Origin: Trichoplax sp. H2
Lineage: Eukaryota; Placozoa; Uniplacotomia; Trichoplacea
Direction: 5' to 3'
Assembly: GCA_003344405.1 (NCBI GenBank)
Contig: NOWV01000011.1
Coordinates: forward strand, 1-64,000
DNA length: 64,000 bases
The notes under the pieces were generated by a model, which worked only from the letters and a program-made list of their open reading frames with translations, did no database searches and was not told the DNA's origin. How positions within the stretch are numbered: position 1 is the first letter of the stretch; the number at the start of each line of letters is the position of its first letter. A program made the translations under genes and the position numbers. Shown here in pieces: positions 48,074 through 59,873 of this stretch.

Positions 48074-51000
48074 TTACAACTTTAATTTTTGCTGTATTTG
48101 ATTAAACCATGTACTAATTGCTCCTTCATATTTTCGACGCCAAGCAATTTTCGTTTCTAACTGATCTATAGCCTTCGGGACTGCATTCTGGCCTGTTCCA
48201 ACATTCGGCGTGCACTTAAAAAATAGTTTGACCTACACAATATCAAGGTATATTTTATTTCTGTTCCAATTGTATATGGAGATCTCGAAATTGCTAGACA
48301 TTACCTCTACTTTTGTATAAGTTTCAAATGCTAAGGAATTAAAATTAGCACTATAAGGTAATGCTATTCTAGTTTACCTTATCCAGTTGAACTTCACTCT
48401 TCATTGGCTTGATAACTTGTGTGATCAGCGTTGCCATACTAAAAGTATCTTGGCCGTATCTATCCATGGACCCCAAATTATAGGATTTACAGTTATACGC
48501 TTTATATCGATATAGAAAGGATATAAGCTCATTATTGCAAAATAAATTATCTCTTACCTTTCAAAGAATAAATTCCAACGCAAAACGACAAAGTTCCAAG
48601 CTAGATCAGTTCCTGCTGGATTTTGTGCAATATAAATCATGGCTTTAAGGGCCTCTGCTGCTTTCACTTTACTTTTATCGATGATAATATTAAGCAATCT
48701 AGATCGTAATGGAAAAAGACACTATAAGGTATCTATTTTAATTTAATTGATCTTCTGGTTATATCGACGCTTAAAGGGTATTGAATATTTTTACTTTAAT
48801 CTTAGCTATTAATGATATTACTTCAAATTACGAGGATTGTAAGATAACTAACTAAATATCAATAACGTTCACTCATTGAGCAATCTTAAATGCCAGTGCA
48901 CGTTTAATTATAGATTAAAATATAGTCTAGACTTATCGGAAGGTATTTACTTCTTTAAAGTGGACTTGTCGGTCGATGAGGCTAACGCACTCATGAGTAT
49001 CCTTCTTTCTGTTGCATCCTTACTGGCATAATAGCGCTGTAACAGCATATTCCAATTGCCGCCATGAGCTATGCCACATCTTAAAATTACTGATTTCAAA
49101 TTTGCTGATATGCTGCGATTATAATATGATGGGAATAGGGTGGTTACACCGAGCGCTACACGACCGCAGTAATTACGAAATTGCACGAATAGGAGTAGGC
49201 TGATATTGTTAACAAATGTTGTTATGAAAGTTCATATCATTCTAGGCCATTTATCCACTTACCTTTTATTGTTATATAGCCATTCCCTGTAAAGGTTGGT
49301 AATATTAAGTATAGTTGAACGATCACCAGCGAAGCAGGCAGTACTCAAGATTTCCGTTCTTAGTAATCTAAACAAAAAGGGCATTATTTGCTGTCGAAGG
49401 ATTAAAGAAGCACCATACAGACTAGTACATAAAGATCAATTAAGGAAAATATAGTCGTTTATTCATTAAGCAGATCAGGATAAATTACTTCTTGTTATTG
49501 CTACCAGTATCCTTCCATCCCAGCTGTCTCAAATTTGACTGCAATAAATACTTCAAGTATTTCTAGATAACAATCAAGCTTATGAAATAGATTGCAATCA
49601 TCCAATATTATAGTATACCTAGTATGTCTATGCCTAACGCTATTTTAAGAATAAGAGTGAAAGGTCTACCTTTCCAATTGTTTGGCTTGATAAATCATTT
49701 ACTGTCGATATTATGTAATCCAGATGAGGAAGTGAGGTAGCAAATGGTACATAATTAGTCTCATTAGCTAAATAACGACTAATCTCTAAAAATATTGAAG
49801 GATTCAAGCTTCCAACTCTATTAATTTCACAAGAATAAGAAGGAGAAGCAACAATATCAAGACTTCGCATTTCATGATTTCAAAGGAGTAAAAATAAAAC
49901 TAATCACTCCCTACTTCGTTAAATAGAATGAATCGTCTAGCAAATTAGCCTTGTTTGGAATTGATAGGCTCTGCAGTTAAACAGAAATCAAATCAAATCG
50001 TCAGTTGCTAGAAAACTGTACTGTATTGTTTTGAATTTCTGGTAATCATTAATTGTGTCTTATTTAATATAATGTAGAAAAGTTATATTCCATTTAATAA
50101 TTATCCATCATGTGAATTATGGTATCATAGTAAGAAAACGAATTATTTCTCTGATGTAATGAAAATATCGTACCTCATGATCACTTTGAATTTGCTCAAT
50201 CAAGCTTTGCCACGTTTTAGCATCATAATTTACTCTAAAATAGCCTGTTTGGTTGCAGTTTGCTTTAACCCATTTTGGAGCGCTGGGTAATTGTAGTGTT
50301 GCTAAACAGGAGATATAAAATATTGACCTTACTTAGGCTATAATAAGATTTTGACTTGAACATACTGTACATACTGTTTGCGCCTGTTCTGTAATTATAA
50401 TCTGCTATTGAAACTAACACATACGTGTATTATAACTAATCGGCAGACAAGGAACTAAATGCCTATGGGCTCATCTCATGGTTACTTTTACTTTTTAAAA
50501 GAAATTGAAGCATCTAATATCTTATGTACAAAGGCAATAACATGTATTAATTATTTCGCCAAGGCTATTATAAGTGCAATTAAGATCAATGATAATCATG
50601 TTCACCTCCGTTCATTCCAATTATTGTTCGATTAACATAGCCATCACTAGTTTCAAAGCAAAATGGTATTAACCATTTGTACCTATCATAATAGTTAAGA
50701 ACATCAGTTAGCTCGTTGCTATTTCAATAATAAACTTGATTTCTATTAGATCTACAATACTGTTAATCTCGTCAAAAAAGCGCATATAGACTGCGATAAT
50801 GTGTATACTTACCGATAAGGTGATGTTTGATTAACTAAGGTTTGCCCGTTTTTATCTTCAAGGAATCTTGTTTGAGATATACTGATTTTATCTTTTTCTA
50901 ATTTTAAAGTTACAAGTGGGTAATTCATTTGGAGCAACCAGGTATTCATAACACTGTTAATATTTTCTCCAGTTACCTGTAAATCAATTTTTAAATAGCC

Positions 51001-54000
51001 TGATTGTTTGATACTAGTAGGATATTAAATTCTTTAATTTGGTACCACATTAATCTTTATTACTAATAATATAGCATAAACTTTAGAGTACCGATGACAT
51101 TGCATTCCAAAGGTTTTGACTCTTAGCATTGCCGTATGCGTAAGCTTTCAGGTAATCCTCAACACCCTTAAAAAATGTTTGTTCTCCAAAATATTCATAG
51201 AGCATACGCAATAATGAAGCGCCCTGTAAAATAAGATCCAAATTACAATATAGATTATGTCCATAATGATGGCGAATAGATCACCAATACTTCTTGCTAT
51301 TGTATTATGACTAGGAAAGTTTATACTCTTGAACGCAAAAATGGTAAAATCCTAGAGTTTTAGTCTAGTATTTATGGGTATCGCCTACGGCACCTTATCG
51401 TATGAAATATGATCGAATAAGGCACCAATTTGATTTGGGTCATTCACTGGTTGATAAACTGGATGAGAACTTGGTAAACTATCGTCGATAATTGCTTTTG
51501 CCATGGTTCTTAGGCTAAACTGTTGATACTACCAATGATAGAGAAAATAATTAAGTTACGCCATATCTCGTGTACAGATAAATTCCGACCAAAACGCAAG
51601 TGAAGTATAAATTTCGAATCATTCAAAAATTTTTTGTATCTTCGTATGCAAGCAAGGCAATTTACATACAACATATAAGATTATATTTTTGAGTATGAAT
51701 TCGTCTAGATTAAATGTCTTTTAAGATTCTTCTACGTGTAGATTCTATTACTGGTTCATAGCTTATAAAAAGTAGTTAGGTTACTATGCAATATTATGCA
51801 GTAAGCCCTAAATAATGGCATGACCCTTTACAAATATTAGTATCTTACTCCCTGGAGTCCAGGTTTGCTATTTCTCATTCCTAGATAGGAAACAAACGTT
51901 GCAAAACCTTCATTCAACCAAACATCGGACCACCAGTCCATCGTTACCAAGTCACCAAACCACTGCAATGTATTAGTGTATAAATGTAACCCAATTTTCA
52001 TTCTTTTCTGAAATTAATTATGTGACTACGACCTATCGGCTTTTAGAAATATTAACTTACCTGATGGGCTACTTCATGAGCCACGGTCTCAACAATATAG
52101 AAATAGTTTGTAGACGTAGCATATTTAAGATTATATAAGAATTGAACCTCGTTGAAAGTAATCAACCCCCAATTTTCCATTCCACCTGAGGAAAAGTCTG
52201 GTATTCCTACTAAATCTGCGAATAATAGAGGAATATAGCTTTTAGTTTCTTCTATGATTACTTATAACATTATTGCTACAAATTGTTTATTGTTATAGCA
52301 AACTTGATTAAATTACATTAACAATCGAAATAATGTATCGTCGAATAACACTAAAACTGGCATGATCATCTGGATAGCTTTTTGTAAATTCATAGTAATA
52401 AAAGATGGATCATTCCGTATTATTAAACACATATTCTATACCATTAGTTTATAAGTTTTAATTACCAAGTTTTGGCAAGGGATATTTGATATTAAATATT
52501 TTGCCATAATATGAAACACAGTCTGCAGCAACCTGGAGAGATAATTGAGTTTCATGTACTTTTTCTTGATGAGTCCATGTTCGAACCTGGTATAGATTTA
52601 AGAACTTTAAAATATAACCAACTGCAGGAACTATCATGTGTATATATATATTTCGTAAAAGTAACATTAATTATATATCTTTGTCAATAACAAATAAAGG
52701 TCTAGTACGAGCAAAGTAATTGTGAAGAAAACTTTGAATAACTGAGAGTGACTTTTAAAGATATAGAAGCGTAATTTCATCTGACTCATGTTATTAAAAG
52801 TGCTCCATATTGGCCAAGTAAATATTTGAAACTAGTTCTAATCAGCAATAAATTTAATAAATTTACTATCTTGTCAGATTTTAGATCTCATGGAATCCAA
52901 TATTCAATCTTGTAGACGTAGTACGTACCAGAATATTATCTTTCGACTTTTTTTCCAAATGCTGGAAATCTGATATTACAAACGCTACGAGATAAGTACT
53001 CATTGGAACTGATTTCTGGAAATGAATGATGGTATTTTGATTTGCAAGAGTAAGATTATTTCGAGCTAGCGTGTTAAATAAGGCATGATAGCCAGGAGGT
53101 ACTACAACTGTTAGCTCAAAACTGGCTTTCATTGCCGGTTCATCAAAGCATGGAAACGCCATTCTAGCATCTGTAGGTTCAAAATCGGTCGTGTATAAGT
53201 ATCTATGTAAAGTAGAGAAGTAAATGTGAGAAAGAGAGTCCATCGTTGATACTTTGGATAGTAAAACCTTGGAAAACCACGCTATATATTATCAAGGTGG
53301 AATATTACAATTATTTAATTGAGTAATTTTTACTAATAGCAAAAGTATTACTAAAAAATGAATACTAAGGTATTATGCAAATGTACAGCAGGATGAAAAA
53401 TTTCTCAATTCTTAATGACTTCCTTCTTTCTTTAGAATAAAAATTAGCTCTATTTCATTACGTCTAGTGAAGGACTACAATGCTATGGCCATCATATTAA
53501 TGGTAATGATAATTCATTTTAATTATTAATTACTGATCTCTTATAGTTTCTTTACAAGGTTATTTTTAATTCTATTACTTCAACCAGATATCTTCAGCTA
53601 TGCTACCGTATATAGAACTATATACAGCCGTCTTCGCTAAAATTTTATAATCAATATTTTCGTGTAGTATCTTGAATAAGAATCACTCAACAGGTGATAT
53701 TCACCATTGCTTCTGTACCGAATAATTCACATATTTATTATTGCTTTTTGCATACCTCTTTTGGCCTGATGCTGTTACATATGTACTACGATAGAAGCCT
53801 CGTAAGCGGTTAGGATAGATGAGTCCACTGAACTGGATGACTAATGTATAATTAGTCGCTGTTACCAATGAACTGTTGACTTGTACATAGTAATAATCGT
53901 TTCGAGGATCCTGTAATGTCCGCTTGACAGTCAATTCGTTTCCAGTTGATTGATCGATAATCCGAATGTCATTAATTTGTAACCCTCTACCATGGAATAA

Positions 54001-54444
54001 GATAAAGTCTGTTTTCTGATGACAATGAAGACTGACTGTTACATTACCTTGATTAATTAGTTTTTGATAGTCTGGTTGTAGATAAAGATGATAATGGATT
54101 GGTTTAATAGTATTTGGCAAACGAACATGGTGATACGGGAATGATGGATGAGTAGATGCTAAAGTTGCTACATATGTGGAATAACTTGATGTTGGTCGGG
54201 TATGTAAGAAAGCACTACAAGAATCGTTTTTATTTTCCGGTATCCCTGTATCGTCGATTGCTAAAAGAGCGATTAAAGCGATCAGAAATCCTATTACCAA
54301 TACTGCAAGAACAGTGAAAATTTGCACTTGTCTCTTCGATTGAGGATACCCACAACAGTTATAGTATTTATGGTGGTCCTCTACAATACTTTCACCTTCT
54401 TCTTTAGTCGGCAATAACTGATATTTTGTTGTTTTATCAGTCAT
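48074..54444 (-). CDS. Aminopeptidase N-like M1 zinc metalloprotease, 18 exons, complete
   Basis: Type II membrane ectoenzyme that removes N-terminal residues from peptides. Exons: 54444-53756, 53202-52929, 52586-52466, 52215-52061, 51962-51849, 51519-51394, 51223-51092, 50976-50813, 50682-50606, 50301-50174, 49970-49915, 49817-49670, 49562-49489, 49367-49263, 49112-48951, 48698-48558, 48459-48378, 48232-48074. They sum to 2907 nt, 968 residues, about the length of vertebrate APN. A short cytoplasmic head is followed by a transmembrane helix at about 42-63. The substrate motif is GGMEN (372-376) where GAMEN is usual. The zinc site is HEVAH (408-412), with catalytic E409 and third ligand E431 in WLNEGFA. 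The transition-state Tyr is Y491 (ISYDKGAS). The C-terminal ERAP1_C-like domain shows [22 protein letters not shown] and [13 protein letters not shown]-glycosylation sequons occur in the ectodomain. All key residues are present, so an active enzyme is expected. Confidence 0.95.
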
Positions 54445-57400
54445 GCTGAGAATGAATAAGCACTAGCTAAGACTTTTTGTAAATCGTATCAACTCTACTT
54501 TAAGATATCCAAGATTAACGTAAAATGGCCAGTTCACAACGTTCCGGGTCGGTCTCGCTAGAAGAGGGTCATTACATCAGAATAATTCATAGTATCAAAG
54601 TACATGTTTACTTCAAGTGAAGATTAGTACAGGTTAGGCAAATAATATAATTTGAACTCTTTTCAAAAGTTAATCAAGCACACAATACTTTCTGTTTACT
54701 TTTCATCGGAATAATGTCAGTTAATTAACCTAATTATTTTAGCCATAAGGCATTGATTATAACTACTGTGTAAATTTATCGTTGATAATAATTCTATTAG
54801 TTAGTGTAAATAAATCAAGTGACGTACTACAACGGATTAAGTAATGGACTGATGAAATTATTTAATAATATCATTACTCCTATGTTAATATGAATTGTAT
54901 CGTATTGATTGATATGTCGTTAGTCACGGAAATAATTCGTATATCTTCGACCACCCAGCGTTACTAAATTTAATAATTACTTGAATATGCTATATTAGGG
55001 TAAATTACAAAGTAGAAAATGTCTGTTGTTACATTGATTTCATTATATTTAATCCACGTAATAAGCAATTACCCAAATAATAGATAGATCTAAATTACGA
55101 GATAGCTTAACAAATTTAGAAAGAAATCAATTCTGGTATGGAGCATCCTACAGTAGTTGCATTACGAAATTATAACGATAACGTTAGTCTAATTGCATGG
55201 AAACTATTAGATGCACAAACATCCTAGCCATATCACAATAACTACATTCAACTAAAATTTACGAGAAACGCCTACAAGATGGATAATGGAATCAATTTGC
55301 TTGACTATGGTAATCAGAATTTAAGTACTGTCAACATCTCTATAGTACCACAGTACATTGGGATGTAACTAAATTCTTATACTCGTATGAGCATCCAAAA
55401 TTTAAGCTTCTGACGTCGCTCTTGTCGATTTATCAATAGCTATAATGCATATCGCGATTCAAAGTTGTGAATCATTAAGCTAATTATAACCACGATTCTA
55501 TCAATATAATTTCCTAATTATTACACAGTAGCGACTCATCATCTGTTGATCAAGCAAGTGATTTTTGTGTTAGCTATGTTGTACAAAATGATGTATTCTT
55601 TTACGATCATGAGCTGTATTGTATATGGAGCATTACATGCTCAAAGTAGTCAGGAAATTAAATCAATTTAAGCTACATAGTAACGTAAGACAGCATACAG
55701 TGTACATATACGATATACTGCATCTACTAGTATCGACAGTATATAATTCCGTCGGCAACCCTTTAGCCATCGATTTGCACTCTTAGTATAGTATCCAGTA
55801 GTAGCTTTTGTAATTATAATTATACGCGTAACTTATCTTTATGGATCTGGTATAAGATATTTCCGTAATCTTATATGGCATGCATTCTAAACGTACCGAG
55901 TGTTAACTTTCTTTATGAGCCCAACTTCAAACCTTCGTAGTACTCAACAATTCATACACTTGCGTCTTATAGTCGTCGGATCAAGTGTTTTTGCCAACGG
56001 TATCGGCGGATTATGGAAATAGATTTAAGACGTTCTAATCCACGTTTTAATGAAGCTTCTGTCACGTTACTTGTATGAAATCAGAGGAGATTTTAATTAT
56101 GGTATGGATCATCATGGTAAATAATGGTTTAGTCGGCATAAATAATGAATTAAATAAATAAACGATCAAATTGAATCAACTATTGCAGTCGAAATACTCG
56201 TAGCAAATACTGCCTTAATTTTGCTCACTTAATAATACATTCGCGCGTATTTCTCTTTTAAAAAGAAACAAATAGTTGGTATTTTGATAGTGTACTTCTG
56301 CACTGCAGCCCAGTAGTTAGTTAGACTAATTATACGTGTATTGTCACCAATTGAAGAATATCATCATTCAGATGTTACAGCTATTACAAGTATCTTTAGG
56401 TATTTCGGCACCCATATTAATTTAATAAACCAATGATATATAATCACTATGCACACCTTATTTTACGTATATAACGAACTATTTATGAATGTAATTGATT
56501 ATTCAACATGATGTTTGATCGCTTAATGTACCTATAGCGTGCAGATTGATACTTTAACTAATTGTCATTTAAACGAGTTAGATATTCGCTCTCTCCTTCT
56601 AGGAAGTCCGCTAGTCCAGTCTTGCGCTACTACTACGGTATAGTATTTAAATATTCGCATGTACCTATTAGTCTAAATGCAATAGTGAAGCATCATTTTG
56701 CATCAATCTTCTTTTTCAACTTGTATGACATACTCACTATCTTTGATGCTATTGTTATTTCGTCTATTTTATATCAACCAGAATTTACCATTATTAATAC
56801 TGTACGTTCTAGAAAGGCAGAACTATTTACAAGAGCAAGAAATGCGAGTTTAACATATAATAGACGGATGGCTATTGAATGGTTAACATTTTAAATTTGA
56901 TGGAATAGCTGTGCCATACTTACTTGGTAGTATTAGGCTTATTAGAGAATTAAATTGCTAACAGCAGCACCCTGTCATATCACTCAAGTCTTAGCACCTA
57001 TATCTCATGCGATACTATTTGTACACTGTACAAATTAGCTAAGCGAGATTTAGTTTGTTACTGTATAACGCTAGTATTTCTATGATAATTGCATTTAATC
57101 ACTGTAAAATTAGGTCGATGGAGTAAGGAAAGAATACAATGAAAATTAAGCCGCTATAGCATAGTAAACGTTTTCTATGCGCTCATCAGTGATGGCATAC
57201 GGTCAACAGGTCAAAGTCGATGGTCGTATACTGTTCATGATTAATTTTTTTTTCAACAACAATGCCTGTATCACGCATCTTATTAGGCCTGTTAAGAGTT
57301 CAATATGATCAGCTATAGAGTAATATTTTACCTAGAGTATCGCTGAGTCGACAACATTGGAAACCAAATTTATCCTCAAAACTATCATTGCATGACAAAC

Positions 57401-58250
57401 AACGGTGATAAAAGTCTACGATTTTCTCTTTTAATAAAACATAGGACGCATTAATGTCTTCACTCATTATTTTACTATAAGAGCTGACTGTAATAGTCGT
57501 AGAGAGCTAGATTCTTCATTTTCCCATGTTTATTAAGCATATGACGCTTTAGTGGCTTTCTATTATAGCCAACTACGATGGAGATTATAGAGTAGAAGTT
57601 GACTAATGTACAGTATGTCATGCAGACGACAGTCATCGCAGTGATAATGCAGGAGCTGAGGAGCATGACTCCTCCGTAATGGCTTTAATCCTTTAGATTA
57701 TTCTATGGAATTGACTATCATAGAGACCTAAATTATTCTTTTATCCTTTTTAAGCGTATAGTATGTATAACCCTTTACGGCTTTACTCCTTGGTTATTAT
57801 ATTAAGCACTACTGTGGAGAGTATAACGCTTTAGTAGTTTTACTCATTGTTTTTTTGATACACAACTGAGTGTGATAGTGGTCCAAATTATTCGTTCTTC
57901 TCTGTTCAGCGTGTTGTAGAGTGCTTTTAATAGCTTTACTGCGTGCATTGATTTCAGCTAATTACAGTAACAATGTGCTTTGAAAGTGTAATAGTAATAC
58001 GAGGTAAGTACTATATGACGCTGGGTAGTTTTGCTTAATAAAGTAGATGCTGGTTGGTATGATTGATTGACTGGGTTGAAAAAAGCCATTCCTCATACTG
58101 TACTGCGATAGCGAACATACGTAGAGCAGAAATGAGTAAAATACAGCCCTGTCCAACACGCGACAAGAACAGCGCTGATGGTGCAGGAGCTGACGAGCAG
58201 GCATCCATCAACTCTGGTTAAGCATGCAGTAGAACGCTTAAACTCATCGC
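54445..58250. other. Gene-poor stretch upstream of the aminopeptidase gene
   Basis: Holds the aminopeptidase promoter at its left end. The middle is AT-rich with no supported gene; an open frame at 56562-56894 lacks an ATG start and looks like chance. From about 57500 to 58030 the DNA shows diverged repeating words, for example (C)TAAATTATTC-type words followed by an AAGCRTA-type word and a GGCTTTACTC-type word, near 57509, 57727 and 57885. This suggests an old decayed tandem repeat next to the 86-bp satellite. Confidence 0.5.
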
Positions 58251-59190
58251 ATTTACTGAAGTCAATGCGATCGAATCGATCGATGGCTCCACTAACAAGT
58301 TTTCTTTTCCATGATATAGATTGATTGGGCATTTACTTCAGTAAATGCGATCGAATCGATCGATGGCTCCACTAACCAGTCTTCTTTTCCATGATATAGT
58401 ACTAGATTGATTGGGCATTTACTTCAGTAAATGCGATCGAATCGATCGATGGCTCCACTAACCAGTCTTCTTTCCATGATATAATACTAGATTGATTGGG
58501 TATTTACTTCAGCAAATGCGATCGAATCGATCGGTGGCTCCACTAATCAGTCTTCTTTTCCATGATATAATACTAGATTGATTGGGTATTTACTTGAGTA
58601 AATGCGATCGAATCGATCGGTGGCTCCGCTAACCAGCTTTCTTTTCCATGATATAATACTAGATTGATTGGGCATTTACTTGAGTAAATGCGATCGAATC
58701 GATCGATGGCTCCACTAACCAGCTTTCTTTTCCATGATATAATACTAGATTGATTGGGCATTTACTTGAATAAATGCGATCGAATCGATCGATGGCTCCA
58801 CTAACCAGCTTTCTTTTCCATGATATAATACTAGATTGATTGGGCATTTGCTTGAGTAAATGCGATCGAATCGATCGATGGCTCCACTAACCAGCTTTCT
58901 TTTCCATGATATAATACTAGATTGATTGGGTATTTACTTGAGTAAATGCGATCGAATCGATCGATGGCTCCACTAACCAGCTTTCTTTTCCATGATATAA
59001 TACTAGATTGATTGGGCATTTACTTGAGTAAATGCGATCGAATCGATCGATGGCTCCACTAACCAGCTTTCTTTTTCCCATGATATAATACTAGATTGAT
59101 TGGGCATTTACTTGAGTAAATGCGATCGAATCGATCGATGGCTCCACTAACCAGCTTTCTTTTTCCCTTGATATAATTATAGATCGATTA
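58251..59190. repeat. Satellite of 86-bp units, 11 copies
   Basis: Copies begin (at ATTTACT) at 58251, 58331, 58417, 58502, 58588, 58674, 58760, 58846, 58932, 59018 and 59106. The unit is 86 bp; the first copy is 80 bp because of an 8-9 bp deletion, and the copy from 59018 is 88 bp. Each unit holds the inverted repeat ATTTACT-NN-AGTAAAT, the self-complementary run ATCGATCGAT inside GATCGAATCGATCGATGG, and the anchor GGCTCCACTAACCAG. Copies in the right half are nearly identical (TTGAGT type); those on the left carry TTCAGT, so there are two sub-families. The unit is not a multiple of three, so open frames across it are accidental. Confidence 0.95.
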
Positions 59191-59873
59191 GGGAATGGAG
59201 TAAACGTAAGATAAACATACGTTCGTCGAACCCCATGATGCACGATCTAGTCAGTACTGTACTGTACAGTACAGTACTGTACACTTCCATGGACTGCTAA
59301 GATACTGTAGATTTACAGTACATATACTGTAGTAGTCCATATTACAGTACAGTACAGTACTGTACAGTACAGCACATAACATCGGATACTGTAGAGTACA
59401 CTGACATGGTTTCTATACAGTGTATTGGATACGACTGATGAACGTAGAGATTTGTATGCAATTGCACCAGTCCTTGTGAAAGTGTAGTCCTCGCAAGAAC
59501 GTGATATCACTCGTGACGAAGACTGCGTCTGCTGGTGACATTCTTTTTGCTCAGTACGTTACCCATATATAGGAACGAGCTACAGCCTATCCTACTGTAC
59601 TGTCCTCTACATTACAGTGGTGTTGACTAAGAAATGGATGATGCACTGTACAATGTAAGACAAAGTGTTAGCAAAAGTAGTGTCACTCTTGCCTGCAGTA
59701 CCATCCTCCATTACAGTCTCCCAAAGGGATCGCGTACAGTACGTAGTTGTACTGTAGGACGTATCGTACATATCGTCGCCTCAAATACAAAACAGTCAAC
59801 CGTAAACGAGTCAGCGCTGACGAAGGAATGAAATGCTCAACTAGATGATATTGGATGCTTGCAAATCAAAATA
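59191..59873. other. Region between satellite and WDR7 start
   Basis: About 0.7 kb containing a pentamer tract (59250-59376) and further single ACTGTA words up to about 59760. It must include the 5' untranslated region and probably the promoter of the WDR7 homologue, unless there are earlier non-coding exons. No TATA box was clear. Confidence 0.5.
59250..59376. repeat. ACTGT/ACAGT pentamer tracts
   Basis: Two tracts (about 59252-59284 and 59344-59371), each containing GTACAGTACAGTACTGTACA-like palindromic words, separated by about 60 bp with looser matches. Same motif as the 19-20 kb array, placed about 500 bp upstream of the WDR7 start codon. Confidence 0.85.

Noticed and set aside
56562-56894. 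Plus-strand open frame of 110 codons
   Set aside because: It opens with TTG, not ATG, has no clear acceptor at the front, and its composition fits AT-rich chance sequence.
58573-59019. Three minus-strand open frames giving nearly the same 62-residue peptide
   Set aside because: They are the 86-bp satellite read through; the unit is not a multiple of three, so each is a chance frame over several units.
58251-59190. CRISPR-like regular array
   Set aside because: There are no unique spacers; the whole 86-bp unit repeats, and the setting is a eukaryotic genome.
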